Positions 23,159 to 34,679 are shown, counted from the stretch's first letter. The stretch is DNA of 64,000 nt from Oreohelix idahoensis (GCA_024509875.1 JAMPIV010004263.1:434001-498000), one strand, 5' to 3'. Notes: generated by a model from the letters alone, not told the origin. Program-made: numbers and translations.

Positions 23159-24649
23159 TTATTCGACTTCAGTAGGATGTCTGGAAAGTGCATCAGCAAT
23201 TATATTTTCTTGTCCCGGTATGGCTTCGATGACAAAGTCATACGGCTGTAATAGGATCAAAAATCTGGCAAGTTTGGGGCTTTTGTGGTTAGAGCGACGT
23301 AACGATGCCACCGCCTTCTGGTCAGTTTGTATCACGAAAGGTGTTCCCAACAAGAATTTTTCAAGTTTCGTTATTGCCCAAACTACGCCCAGCAACTCCT
23401 TGTCCACAGTAGAATATTTGATTTCAGGTAACTTCAGTTTTCTTGATATGTACATCGTGGGATGGAGTATATTGTCGTGATATTGAAGTAAACAAGCTCC
23501 AATACCGTAATTACTGGCATCTGTACGGAGAAAGAACTTTTTAGAAGTATCTGGTAATCTCAAAATTGGTGGATTTGAAAAGATGTTTAGTATCAAACGA
23601 AAAATTGTGTCGCATTCGTCAGTCCAATTTACCTTCAACGGCATGTCTTTCTTCAACAATGATGACAAGACAGCCGTGATGGATGATAAGTTAGGTGCGA
23701 ATCTACTGTAGTATTGCACTAGACCTAATACACTCCTAACCTGTTTCTTCGTTTGAGGAACCGATAAATTAAAAATTTTAGATACTGTACTGGGAACAGT
23801 TTGAATACGTCCAGCCCCAATAATATGTCCCAGGAAGGTTATCTCCTGAAATGCTATTTGTATCTTCGTAGGTTTAGCGGTTAAATGGTTTTCTCTTAAT
23901 ATCTCCAAAACACATCTAAGCCCCGAAAAATGTTTTTCAAATGATGAACTAAATAAACATATGTCGTCAATGTATGTAATGATGTCTGGTCTACCTGATA
24001 AAATTGTTCGCATCATGCGAATAAAGGTAGCAGGAGCGTTCATCAGCCCAAAAGGCATCACATTCCACTGGTATAGACCTTGTGGAGTGGAAAACGTTGT
24101 GTAATATTTGGCCTTTTCGGTTAGTGGTATCTGCCAATAACCTTTAGTTAGATCTATCTTAGTGAAAAGTGTTGCATTGGACAGACGAGAAAGTAAGTCG
24201 TCAATATTGGGATGTGGTTCACTGTCAGCTATGGTCTGAGCATTTAGCTTCCTATAATCAACCCATAAGCGAATGTTGTTGTCCTTCTTTCGGACAATGA
24301 CTAAAGGTGACGAAAATGGTGAGATACTAGTCTCGATAATATCTAACGACAACATCTGCTCAAGTTCCTGAGTCGTTTTGCTGAGAAAGTGTAGTGGGAC
24401 AGAATAGGGATGGACACGAATTGGTGTATCATCTTTAAGAGTAATGTCGTGAGTAATCACTGATGTTCGACCAGGTACGTCTGTCAGCACATCTGGAAAT
24501 GATTGTAAGAGATCAGCAATCTGATGATGCTGTTGCGGTGTAACTGACGAAGAGATGGTTACATCACGCCAAGATTCCATAGGTTGTAATACTGGTACAG
24601 GTAAAGACATCTGTACCTCAGGAAAAGAAGATTCTTCTTCCTGAATCAC
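23159..24649 (-). CDS. pol: Ty3/gypsy Pol: reverse transcriptase and RNase H
   Basis: A 496-residue open frame. Synthesises element cDNA and degrades the RNA template in virus-like particles. Residues 50-130 are the RT N-terminus (FPDVLTDVPG, then VHPYSVPL). The first catalytic Asp is in FTKIDLTKGYWQIPL (about residue 165), with the hydrophobic box MPFGLMNAPATF and the active site YIDD (about residue 225). The connection region leads into RNase H with FFLRTDASNYGIGACL (about 375), KELLGVVWA, IQTDQKA and ADALSR near the C-terminus. The open frame extends a little upstream of the first Met to a stop near 24683, so the native start is uncertain. It ends right after RNase H, with no integrase. 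All RT/RH signature residues I can check are present. Confidence 0.93.
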   Translation of the reverse strand: MIQEEESSFPEVQMSLPVPVLQPMESWRDVTISSSVTPQQHHQIADLLQSFPDVLTDVPGRTSVITHDITLKDDTPIRVHPYSVPLHFLSKTTQELEQMLSLDIIETSISPFSSPLVIVRKKDNNIRLWVDYRKLNAQTIADSEPHPNIDDLLSRLSNATLFTKIDLTKGYWQIPLTEKAKYYTTFSTPQGLYQWNVMPFGLMNAPATFIRMMRTILSGRPDIITYIDDICLFSSSFEKHFSGLRCVLEILRENHLTAKPTKIQIAFQEITFLGHIIGAGRIQTVPSTVSKIFNLSVPQTKKQVRSVLGLVQYYSRFAPNLSSITAVLSSLLKKDMPLKVNWTDECDTIFRLILNIFSNPPILRLPDTSKKFFLRTDASNYGIGACLLQYHDNILHPTMYISRKLKLPEIKYSTVDKELLGVVWAITKLEKFLLGTPFVIQTDQKAVASLRRSNHKSPKLARFLILLQPYDFVIEAIPGQENIIADALSRHPTEVE

Positions 24650-24689
24650 TGACAGATTAGTATAATGACGTAGTAGATGTCACGAAGTG

Positions 24690-26690
24690 TATTCGCCTTT
24701 TTTCTCTCTGTCAGTCTTTTCTCATACCAAAACATTCCTTTTCTCTAAATTCTCTAGAATATCTACCTCTCGTCAAAACACATCAGGAGATCTCCCATTT
24801 CCTTCTGAAATTCCTTTTTCTTAAATCGAGGTTACCAGCAAACCACTGTGACCTTTTACCGCTGTGAACTTCCGCGCCCTGAATAATTACAGTTTAGCCA
24901 ATGGATAGGAGCGCTGTATATTGTCCTTTGACCTTAGCAACCACCATGGAGTATCAGCCTGGTATCAATGCCACGTACTGGCCAGTTTGTGTGTGTGTTG
25001 GGGGGTGGGGGATGAAACGTAATGTCAAAATTAGGTCAGGCGTCCACCCCTCACGTATGCAAAGTAAAGCCACCAAACAGAACCGGAATTTTGGAGCTAT
25101 TCTCAAAGCGCAGGCATATTCTCGAAGCGCATTCACTCGCTAGCCGGTAGACTGACGGGGACAAATGGTTGCTCCCAAGAAATACAGAGGGGCCCGATCA
25201 TTTTAAAACAGCAATGGATCTTAGCTGAGCGAGTAAGTGATCTATATTGTTATATGAATAACATGAATTAATCATATGTTTATCTACAACATATCATGTC
25301 AGTATCTTTTGTTTTTCACTGTGACAGAAATTAATATCCTTGATTTTGAACAGGAGACAACAACATTATGTATACTGAAAGTTTCATGTATGAACTACCC
25401 TTGTCCTGTTTTATACTCAATGATTTCTACTAAATTCTACTGTATAATTTCAGCCATGATTATCCTTGTCATATTTTAATCCTGAACTGATTTCTGCAAA
25501 TATCCTTATTATATTTTAATGTGTTAATGTGCATGCATCCTATTTTATGATGGTATTATCAAGGTATATGAATGCCTATCACATAAACTTAGAACTATGT
25601 AATAATGGGCAACAGCACTGTAGCCAATTTTATAAATGAATATGTTGACTGACTTGTAATTCAGTGGTTCTCAAACCTTAGCAGCAATGACACCTGAACA
25701 TGTTACAGAAGAACTTTTATGACCACAGCCCCAAACTTCACAGTTGGTGAAGCTAACAGCCCCAGTGAAAATCACTTGAGTATCTGAACATGCCAGCAGA
25801 ACCACTACAGAATATTCCTATTGTCCTATGATGAAAAATTAATTCTGACATGGTTCAGAACCATTCATAGATTAGGGAACATATAGTTGTACATTTGAAT
25901 ATACTGTGAGATTCTATCTTCTTTTTTTTTGAAAACTTTACATAACAGAGTCTGTTGTTATTTTCTTTGTAATATTTAATTGGGTTGTATAGTTTTAATA
26001 ACATAAATCTACACCCTGGGGGCAGAGCCATAATTAATAAACACTAGTGGGTCGGGATATTTTTAATGTGGCTGGGCACCAAATCTCTTATCCATCTATA
26101 TGTACTATACATAGTCCTTTGTAGGATATCGGATAAAGAATTTATCGCCTAGAGAATATCCTGTTTAGTTTCACCAGAATTCTCTTAGAAAGTTTTTTTG
26201 AGTGGACTGTGCATTCAACTTGCAGTCTGGAAGAGTTTCCTCTAGAGATTATCTTTTATTCTTCCATCAAGTCTGTCATACTTACACTTTCTCCCTCTAA
26301 ACAAAAATCATTTCGCTACAGTAGACAAGATAACAAAAGTATCACCTAATAGAAGAGTCTACCTTAACTAATATATGTACGAATAGATTACTAGGAAAGA
26401 AAAAAAATTGGAAAAAGATTGATGTGCAGCCTTAGTTGCTTGAGGTACATTGCAATGTATGTCCCTCATGTAAGTATAATTCTTTCTATAGACTGTAATA
26501 GTATGTTGGGCCTGAGTATGATGACCCTTACCCTGTAATGATTTATTTGTAGCACATGTAGTCGTAGACGGATCAAAAGATCGACCTACATTCTTTTTTT
26601 TTCAATGTGCTGGTATTAATTTTATTTGGTATGTTCCCATTATTCTTAACTCCAAAATTTTTTTTCAATATCTTACTCTTCTTAGTACAA
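24690..26690. other. Element 1 gap between gag and RT
   Basis: Two kilobases without a long frame, where a Gmr1-like element would carry integrase. At 25661 the sequence CAGTGGTTCTCAAACCTTA resembles a hAT-type terminal inverted repeat, and 25661-26060 may be a decayed non-autonomous insertion, but I found no convincing second end. Confidence 0.45.
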
Positions 26691-26694
26691 TCTT

Positions 26695-28851
26695 TTACAC
26701 TGTTGACAATGTTAACAGTTTTATTACGATCAAGTATAATATGATCCTGTCGCCAACATTTTTTTCAGAATTGGCAGTAATATTCTGCCGAGGAAAAGTA
26801 TAACTCCCTCGGAATGATCTTCTACCTGCCACTGGGTGTGTAGACACCTTAGTATCACTCTTAGTGCTGACTACATGTCGTAAAATAGGCTTATTATTAT
26901 TTTGATGGAGAGTCTCACTATATTCCTCTTTTTCAAAAATAGTACCAAGACTAAAATTAGAAACTGCTGTGCCGCATGTATTCATATTCTTTACACGTAA
27001 TGTAGCCATTGCAATGACGGCGTTAGCATTGCCATAAAATTGCAAATGTTTCATTTCCCATTTCATAATTTTTTCTGGTGTGCAATCCTTGCTGCCATGA
27101 ATACGACCCATCATAAGATCTGCAATAGGATTTTTTAACATGCATACCTTAACATTACCTGAAAAGAAGGGTGTATTAATATGAATTATTGCAGTGGGGT
27201 AATGTTCAATTGTCCCACCAAACGTCACGCATCTAACATATTCCCCTGTCGCACAACTTGGATGGATCAGTGACTGTCGAACTCCAATCGTTGTGGATCC
27301 GGAATCTCTCAACACAGATACGATAGATCCATTTACTATCCCTCTGTTAAATATAAGAGAGCCTGTTCCATCGTTGGCTGCAAGACCTACCTCTGGTAGA
27401 ATATGTCCGCAGTTCAATACTGTCTCCTTTGCTTTCTGAAAAACAAGATTACATTCTGGGCAACTATTTGCCACGTTATAATTTATTGCATAACATGTAG
27501 AAGAAGACTGTATTGCTGTATCGTATTGTAGAACATCTGGGGTTGTATTATTAGTAATTGCTGCCCCTGCATTATGATGATAATGAGACGATCTACGAGA
27601 CTGAGATCGATGACGAGAATGATCATTAGAATTATCCCGTTGTCCCCTGTAGTAACTGTTATCTCGATGTCTCGAGCCATGATTATTGTTATTCCAATTG
27701 TTACTAGTGTTATAGTTATGTGATCGATTATGATTTGCGTTATGTTGACCCTTATTGTATCTCGACTGTGGTGAATAATTCCTATTTTGTGGTCTTCCTC
27801 TATTAAAATCATTTTTATTGTGAAAATTATTATGTCCCTTATGAAAATTAACATTATAATTTCCTTTGAAGCGACTTCTATCTACGCTGTGTGTTCTTGG
27901 TTTGTCATGACTGTGGTATGACATATTAGAGGCCACAGGTAGAGGTTCCCTTATTAGCGAGTTAGAAATGCTCGCATTCGGATGAGCAGTGCAATAATTT
28001 ATTGAAATTTTTTCGAATTCATCAATAGTAGATGGTTTTCGTTCTTGCAAATAGGCAAAGAACGGTGGGCTGACATAGGATAACACTTTATCCCTCAGTA
28101 ACAAATCGACTAACTTGTCGTATGATTTGTTGACACCTACCAGTTCCACCCATCTGTTAAAGGTATTGCGTATGTTTGCAATAAAACCTGTAAAGTCTTT
28201 ATTAGAATCTGGAAAAATACTCTTAAAACGTAATCTGCAACCCTCTTCGTTCAAATAGAAACGACGTAATAATAATGCTTTAATGGCGTCATAGTCACCA
28301 GCTATTGTTGGGTCTACATTCTGAACTGCACTTAATGGTTCCTCGTCCAACATTTCACTAAGTTTTAAAGCCCATGCGTGTTTTGGTAAGTTATTTGTTA
28401 AACATACCTGTTCGAAACGTGCCAGGTACGATCCAAGGTCGTCGAAGTTCAATTTGAAATGTGGTAATTTAAAGTTGTAATAAGGTTTATTTTGGTTGGA
28501 TGAAGATCCATTTTGAGAATTATCATTCTGGCTCGTATTAGCACTTTGTGCCTGAAATCTTGCTGTTTCCCACTTAAGACGTTGCAATTCCATTTCTTGT
28601 TGCCTTATAATTTCCTCTCGTTTCATTTCATTCTCTTCTTCTTGTCTAAGTTCTTCTTTTTCTCGTCTAGCAAGTTCTTTGTGTTCTTCCATCTCTCGTT
28701 TTAATTCAGCTTTTTTCTCAGCTTCTTTTCTTTCAAGTTCTTCCATTTTTGCTTCATATTTTGCAAGTTCAGTTGTCGCAAATTCCAGGAGTGCATCTCC
28801 CTTTTTATTACAATCCTTTCCAATTCTAATGAAATGATCCAAGGTAAGCAT
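26695..28851 (-). CDS. gag: Ty3/gypsy Gag with SCAN-like capsid and fused retropepsin
   Basis: A 718-residue frame encoding the particle protein. Residues 25-100 are a Glu/Lys-rich coiled coil. Residues 130-300 resemble the capsid region from which SCAN domains derive (LGSYLARFEQVCL; DYDAIKALLLRRFYL). Residues 320-440 are Asn/Arg/Ser/His-rich (FHKGHNNFHNKND; HSRHRSQSRRSSH) and probably bind RNA. A Cys/His cluster CPECNLVF...LNCGH follows. At about residue 515, VLRDSGSTTIGVR is the aspartic-protease active site (DSG rather than DTG), with a later LMMGRIHG. Gag and protease share one frame. The N-terminal Met is in good position after the leader. Confidence 0.9.
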   Translation of the reverse strand: MLTLDHFIRIGKDCNKKGDALLEFATTELAKYEAKMEELERKEAEKKAELKREMEEHKELARREKEELRQEEENEMKREEIIRQQEMELQRLKWETARFQAQSANTSQNDNSQNGSSSNQNKPYYNFKLPHFKLNFDDLGSYLARFEQVCLTNNLPKHAWALKLSEMLDEEPLSAVQNVDPTIAGDYDAIKALLLRRFYLNEEGCRLRFKSIFPDSNKDFTGFIANIRNTFNRWVELVGVNKSYDKLVDLLLRDKVLSYVSPPFFAYLQERKPSTIDEFEKISINYCTAHPNASISNSLIREPLPVASNMSYHSHDKPRTHSVDRSRFKGNYNVNFHKGHNNFHNKNDFNRGRPQNRNYSPQSRYNKGQHNANHNRSHNYNTSNNWNNNNHGSRHRDNSYYRGQRDNSNDHSRHRSQSRRSSHYHHNAGAAITNNTTPDVLQYDTAIQSSSTCYAINYNVANSCPECNLVFQKAKETVLNCGHILPEVGLAANDGTGSLIFNRGIVNGSIVSVLRDSGSTTIGVRQSLIHPSCATGEYVRCVTFGGTIEHYPTAIIHINTPFFSGNVKVCMLKNPIADLMMGRIHGSKDCTPEKIMKWEMKHLQFYGNANAVIAMATLRVKNMNTCGTAVSNFSLGTIFEKEEYSETLHQNNNKPILRHVVSTKSDTKVSTHPVAGRRSFRGSYTFPRQNITANSEKNVGDRIILYLIVIKLLTLSTV

Positions 28852-30310
28852 TCTTGAACCTAATAGTGTATGTATTTGCTCAATATAATCAATTATAATA
28901 CTATTGTATTATTATTTGTAAGTTCCACAACTATATAATATTTTGTAATAATATTATATGTACATACTAATTTACATCATGACTAGTTAAGCTATTTATT
29001 TATTTAAGATGCTGAATTTATATCATACACCTAATATTATCCTCCAATAAATATGAGTATTGTCCCTCTATAATTATGTTATTTAATCAATTATATGTGC
29101 TAAGTCAACACTGTAGTATTATGAAAATGTACTAATTAATATCTAATATGTTTGTCCTATTCAAGGCAAACCATAAATCAAAGTTATTTATCACTAAATA
29201 TTTTGCTATTGTGCCCTTATCATAATCTACATTATGCTTCAATAGTATATTGGACTACTACTGCAACTAGATGACATCACCTAAGTCATCACATGATTTA
29301 GTAAAAATTAATTAAATTATTGTATTATTCTATTAATAATAAATTTCTAACATTATTATAGCATTAATATATGAAATGAATAACTAAAACAAACAATAAA
29401 CTAAACTGTACAGAACATTAGCACATCACACACTGACGATCTCAGACATAAAATGAATCTATAAACTAAAGAGAAAAAAATCGGAAGTACAATAAGGTCA
29501 AGGATTGAACTAAATTAAGATGAAACATGTACTCAAAAATCAGTGACGTAACAATGGACTCATAACGGTTATACAAAATCTATGAAATAAGTGATAGAAA
29601 AGATCAGAATGGACGAGATAGATTACGAACATTATACAAAACAGAATAAAAATGAAATTAGTACAGAAAAATACACCAGTTATTTACAGAACTGCACAGC
29701 TAAAACACTTAGTGTCGAAATCTTGCAATGTCGAGCAGAACAGTTTCCTGGTTAATTTGTTAGGGTGCTCCCGTACAGATTGCAAAATTTCAATAAACCC
29801 TAAGAACGACTGAAATCTCTGGGGTCAGCTTTTCGCGACATTTCCAGAGGTTTCAGCTCCCTCGCCAGCCAACCCGCTAACACGTAAAATTCAACATAAT
29901 AGATATACACAAACAACAGTCAACACTGATTTGCAAAAAACATGCCGGCGAAATAGCAAAAATGACATGACAGCGTACAGCAAAATAGTTACTTAGCTTT
30001 TTGCCTCGATAGATTCGTCCAGTGCCTGCTTCGCCAACGGACAGAAGAGCTTATATTGCCTGACAATGCTGGTTGGATCTAGTTTCCAACGTTTGATTGA
30101 GAGTTCATAAATTCTTTTCTTCAAAGACGTTGAAATGCGGCTGCCATCGATACAGACGATTCATCCTGTTGTCAAGGGCGTGTGACGTCATAGGTGTAGA
30201 TGCAAAAAGTGTCCATTTTCGCTCGAAGGGATTTTTTTTTCTTTCAACTCGATAATCTTTGAAAATTTTGACAATTAAATTACGGTTCCACATCACATCT
30301 GGCCACCAGC
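28852..30310 (-). other. Element 1 5' leader
   Basis: Non-coding, AT-rich. Adjacent to the 5' LTR at 30292-30308 the minus strand reads TGGTGGCCAGATGTGATG, a plausible tRNA primer-binding site opening with TGG, two bases from the LTR. The tRNA species is not assigned. Confidence 0.6.
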
Positions 30311-31196
30311 TGATAAGGCCGTAAAAGCTGATAAGGAATGATTTAGCATATAAGGAATATACTGGTTCAGAGCTGTAGCTGGTTCCTTATTTTGTGAATC
30401 GCGAATGCGTGCTTCGTTCGTTTGTAATCTTCAAATGAGGGTCACCGTTATATGGACTCATTATGTGTTGACTGTCCAAGAAGACATTCGTTCCTTTTGA
30501 AGCTCATTATGATATTATAAATCTTATCATTGGAAGAGTTCTTCAATGTAATACTAATCAACATTGTCAATGCATCAGAACAGCCGTAACGTATCGACGT
30601 AGATAAGTCTTCAAATTAGAGTCCATGGTTTATTAACAGTTCATATACTAAGACAGTCATACAGGTACAATATTCACATACAGTTCATTAGAATTTACTT
30701 GCATAGATATTCTTTTCCGTCCGTGTCATATTGAATTCATGTCGACAGACCATCATGGCTATGTACATGCGCTGCTGGGATCCAGACAGCCAGAAGTGAG
30801 CGCATGATGTCTTGACGAAAATAATCAAACTATTTATAAAAGATCCTTCCTTAACGCAGGTTAATCATAAACCTTAATGAATTCACTTATATATAATATT
30901 ATCTGGACTGACCCTGAGTCCTGGTATCAAATTACATAAATACGGCTACTAGCAAAGCCTATCAACCTTGGAAGGAGGTAAAAACACGACTTCACGGCTT
31001 GACGGACAACGTAACACGGGTACAGTAACTAAGTCACGAAGCGTGACCTTATCGACGCTAACACGTCATAATTTGACCGTGTATTTCGCGTTCATTAATC
31101 CGTGAAGTATAAAAATCAATTTATATTAATTCTATTGACCCTAAAAAATGCGCACTGCCAATTCTAGCAGACGATATCAATAAAACTACCGTAACA
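30311..31196 (-). repeat. 5' LTR of element 1
   Basis: 886 bp, TGATAAGG...CCGTAACA, same length as the left copy. Confidence 0.95.
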
Positions 31197-31201
31197 CGAA
31201 A

Positions 31202-31255
31202 CCACCTTAACAGCATTATGGCAGTCACTATTCTGTAACTTCCAAGGGTATGGGG
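31202..31255 (+). pseudogene. LINE family A fragment, right part
   Basis: CCACCTTAACAGCATTATGG and the following GTCACTATTCTGTAACTTCC continue the family A consensus interrupted at 21571. Confidence 0.75.
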
Positions 31256-31660
31256 AAAAAGTAGAGGATTTGCCAGGAATATCAGTTGATGGACATAAAA
31301 TAAATAACCTAATGCACTTAGATGATACAGCCTTAATAGCAATTGGTGAACGGGAGTTGCAGGAAATGATTGATACAATAGTGAAAGTAAGTGAAAATTT
31401 AGGCCTTAGCCTTAATAGCAAAAAGAAAGAAGTAATGGCTTCTTCGGACTATCAAAGTAAGTGGAAAAGTTTTAAAATGGATCTGTAGATTCAAACACCT
31501 GGGCACATTAATGACAACGGATAGATGAGGCATCTCAGAAGTGAAGATTAGAATAGCCCTGGCAAAAACAGTATTCTATAGCATGAAGAGTATTTTGTGC
31601 AAAAATTCTTTGTCAATGGAAGTAAGAAAGATTGTTTTTCAGTGATATATATAAAATCAA
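31250..31660 (+). pseudogene. LINE reverse transcriptase fragment
   Basis: Forward frame gives GISVDGHKINNLMHLDDTAL, then SENLGLSLNSKKKEVM. This is the catalytic palm of a non-LTR RT (consensus [FY]ADD) with the first aromatic replaced by Leu (LDD), followed by the 'GLSLN..K' motif. It continues with frame breaks to ~31650. Dead copy. Confidence 0.8.
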
Positions 31661-31674
31661 TCCTGGCATAAGGA

Positions 31675-31910
31675 AGTTTTTTTTTTTTTTAACGTACGCC
31701 CGCTATTGCTCGAATCGAGAATCTCCGGTTAGTATATCTAACCTGAGACTGATATTAACAGTCCCTTTTTTCCCTGTACACTGACAAGGAATGTGCCATT
31801 CAGGCAGATACTCGCCGTCTTCGGAGGGTACCCATTAGAGCTGGGTCGGCTCAGGAGCCACCAGTCCCTGGTCGGCGACACCTCATCTTGATGAACCTAA
31901 AAAAAAAAGT
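31675..31910. repeat. Possible retroposon between poly-T and poly-A runs
   Basis: A GC-richer segment (GAATCGAGAATCTCCGG, GAGCTGGGTCGGCTCAGG) lies between T12 and A10 tracts. No second copy in the window and no clear A/B box, so the identity is unproven. Confidence 0.3.
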
Positions 31911-31979
31911 CCCTGAGTCATTCAGTTGCACACCGTTTGAAAATTTCACGAGTTCTTATAACATACTTCTGAATATGTC

Positions 31980-32186
31980 TCAAATCACTAATTTACTGTA
32001 CGAAGAATTCGATTTTTATGTCTTGTTGTTGTTGTTTTTTTTTTAATGTTTATTTTTATTTACTTTATTTTTAAATTCATTATTATTACTATATTTTTTT
32101 TAAATTTTATTTTAAAAACGTACTTTAATTATGATGATTATTGCAAACGTAATATTACTTTTATAATGATAAATGCCTTAATTATG
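31980..32186. other. AT-rich low-complexity stretch
   Basis: T- and A-rich simple sequence; no gene. Confidence 0.6.
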
Positions 32187-32316
32187 CTTAAAGTAAATGT
32201 GAGGATGAAAGGATATAGTATACATGACGAGAGAGAGAGAGGAAGGGCAGAATGTCAGACGGGTCTGCGTGCGCAATTCTTAACCCTTAGAAAATAAAGT
32301 TCGTTCGTTCGTTCCT
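32187..32316 (+). repeat. Dispersed repeat with (TTCG)n tail, copy 2
   Basis: Matches 18611-18755, including the AATAAAGTTCGTTCG end. Confidence 0.85.
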
Positions 32317-32454
32317 TCAAATGTTTTCGCCCAGGGCTCGAATTAATCCTGTTCAAGTCCCGATCGACGACACTCGTTCAAATGTCTCGCCTGGGCTTTA
32401 ACCTGCATCACCATTACACCAGCGCTGCTACCCACATACAGAAGTGAGTCACGG

Positions 32455-32750
32455 ACAATTAGTAAACAAATAAGAACAGAGATGTGGTTTCACAGAAGAA
32501 TGATAAAAATACCACGAGCAGCTAAATCGAGTAACGGGGTCATCCTGACAGAGGCCAATGTGCAAGGGAAGCTTATACCTCATGTAAGAAGGAAGCAATC
32601 CATTTTCTTTTGGACACGTTATGAGAAGAAGATAGGTGGAATATATCGAGACAACAGGAAAGATAGCAGGACAAAGAGATAGAGCACGACAAAGACAGAC
32701 GATTCGGGACAGTTTAACATCATGACATGGAAAGAAGTCTTAGTTACGTA
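32455..32750 (+). pseudogene. LINE family B post-RT fragment
   Basis: Forward frame gives TEMWFHRRMIKIPRAAKSSN, then YEKKIGGIYRDNRKDSRTKR, closely related to 13440-13620 (minus). It ends in broken frames near GGAAAGAAGTC. Confidence 0.8.
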
Positions 32751-32751
32751 G

Positions 32752-33140
32752 TTGTTCCTCTTCTATCAGGAGGTGTAGAGGTTTGGAAGAGAGAGCGCCA
32801 GACTATCCTATAAGCTGTCTTCTTCCTGGCTTGGTTCTATTCTAGTCCTCGGTCCTTCAAAGATAGTCTAATGTTGTCCTCCCAGCGGACTCTGGGTCGT
32901 CCTGGAGGTCTGGATCCTTGGCTCTTTGTTTCTCATGCTTGTCGTGGTAGCCGATCTTCTTCCATTCTGCAGACATGGCCAAACCATCTTAGTTGGGACT
33001 GTTCTACTTGGGTCTGCAGGGGTGGGATTTTAGGCCTTGATGTATCGTCTGGTTGCGGACCATGTCTCTTCTTGTTACTTCAATCACTTTCCTCAGATAC
33101 CTCATATCTGAGGTTTGGATCTGGCTTTTGTGGGTTGTAA
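32752..33140 (-). pseudogene. LINE family E 3' end
   Basis: The reverse complement matches 62895-63210: CTAAGATGGTTTGGCCATGT, GCAGAATGGAAGAAGATCGG, GTCCGCTGGGAGGACAACAT. Encodes a decayed RWFGHVCRM...RWEDNIR tail. Confidence 0.85.
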
Positions 33141-33790
33141 TGGAAAGAAGTCAAGAACAGAATTGATCAGTAGTACTGTTGACAAGAAGTTCTGGAGGTG
33201 CATGATCATCTCCGCGACTAGGCACGGAACTAGAAGAACTAGAAGAGGAAAAGGGGAAGGTCGGAAAGGACATTAACAGACGACATCGGAGACAGAAATC
33301 AAACGTATTAAAAAGTCATTAAAAGCGCTTGAAAAGATATCATGGGACAGGAAAGGGTGGCGTAGGTTGGTGAAGGCCTAAGGGGGTAATGAATGAATTA
33401 GTATTAGTCAATTCCAGAACATGAGATGCCTTGTAATGCTATAAACAGGGTTTCGAAATCACACATGAGAGTAATTCGAAGATATTCCGTTATTCCAATG
33501 AACACTCGAACCTCAACCCTACAGAATGTATGGTATAATGCTACCTTAGCCAAATTATAACATTATCTTCATCATCGTTATACAAATACCAAAACACCGC
33601 ATTTAACGAAGGGCGCCATGAAGATAAAGAAAATGATATTCGCAAAACAAAAATGTAAACAAGGGATTGACAACAAACTGGAATAATTTTGTTTTATAGT
33701 GAAAAGATAAAAATCGATCCTGAAATAGAAATCCTTCAATATGTTAAGTTACCAAATAGAACTATGGGATTGGTATAAATTGTGTACATT
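33141..33790. other. Stretch with only eroded LINE-like sequence
   Basis: 33160-33390 has scattered LINE-tail motifs (GAAAGGACATTAACAGACGA, GACAGGAAAGGGTGG) in broken frames. The rest is unrecognised. Confidence 0.4.
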
Positions 33791-33799
33791 TTACCGTCC

Positions 33800-33989
33800 G
33801 CTAAATAAATTTCACAATGTCTAAAACAGACTGTAGATTTTACAATGTCTAAGATAGACTAGATTTTATAATGTTTAAAATAAACTAGATTTAATAATGT
33901 CTAAAATAAACTAGATTTAATAATGTCTAAAATAGATTGTAAATTCACAATATCTTAGACTAGATTTCACAATGGTTAAAAACAAATAC
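33800..33989. repeat. Minisatellite C, left block
   Basis: About six ~28-32-bp units of the type ATTTCACAATGTCTAAAATA plus GACTAG. Interrupted by the inverted-repeat element at 33994. Confidence 0.85.
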
Positions 33990-34679
33990 TTAACTGATTT
34001 CGTACGTAAGATCTTTTAAAAGACGCAATGGCCGACCGCTGTGACCGCAAGATCTTTTAAAAGACGCTGATTTATTTCGTTGTTTCTTTCTATTCTGATA
34101 TTTTATACTGCCCGGAATTTATCTCGAACGGAAGTAAACACAAAACTGGGCAAATTTCAACAAGCTTCAACGTCTTTTATTTGCGTTTGAAGGAATTTTT
34201 TCACATTTATCTTCATCTTTAATCGTGTTTTGTCGTATCGCCATAATGGCCGAAAACACACAGGATATGTTACTAATATGTGAACAGTGAACAAACTGTG
34301 CGATCAACCATAACTTTCTTACTTTTTCTGTGTTTCTAAATGGATTACCTGCACAAAGAGAGCAGTGAAACTGTATTGTGATAACAATTTATGTTACAAG
34401 CCTTACGTAAGTCGAAAATTTTTGTTCAAAATTTCAAGTTATCTTTTTTCCGTGTACATGTTATCTGTTGTAACATAAACATAACATAAAATTAGCTAGA
34501 AAGGCATATGGATTTATATTGTTCATCCAATGTACTTTAATTTGATATATAATATGTTATACTTAACTCATGATTAGACACACATTGTCTGTAAACGTAA
34601 ATTATGTATGTGTACATTTTTGGGGCCTAAAAATAATTCCGTCCAGAGCTGAAAATAATTACGTACTGAATCAGTTTAA
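33990..34679. mobile_element. Candidate MITE with TTAA target duplication
   Basis: The left end TTAA-CTGATTTCGTACGTAA (TTAA at 33990-33993) mirrors the right end TTACGTACTGAATCAGT-TTAA (TTAA at 34676-34679), an imperfect ~17-bp terminal inverted repeat. The 682-bp interior has no transposase frame. It sits inside minisatellite C, which resumes directly at 34680. TTAA use recalls piggyBac-type elements, but the termini do not show the usual CCC start, so the superfamily is open. Confidence 0.65.

Larger units (their letters stand above)
21567..31201 (-). mobile_element. LTR retrotransposon, Ty3/gypsy superfamily, minus strand (element 1)
   Basis: Bounded by the 5-bp target duplication CGAAA (21567-21571 and 31197-31201) and by 886-bp LTRs beginning TGATAAGG and ending CCGTAACA. 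Inside, in minus-strand order, lie a ~1.45-kb leader, gag with protease (26695-28851), a 2-kb non-coding gap, RT-RNase H (23159-24649) and ~0.7 kb before the 3' LTR. The SCAN-like gag and RNase H near the 3' end fit the Gmr1-like clade, in which integrase lies between protease and RT. No integrase is found in either possible position, so the element is non-autonomous. Confidence 0.93.

Noticed and set aside
23148..23480. 110-residue plus-strand frame
   Set aside because: Antisense shadow of the RNase H part of the element 1 Pol frame.
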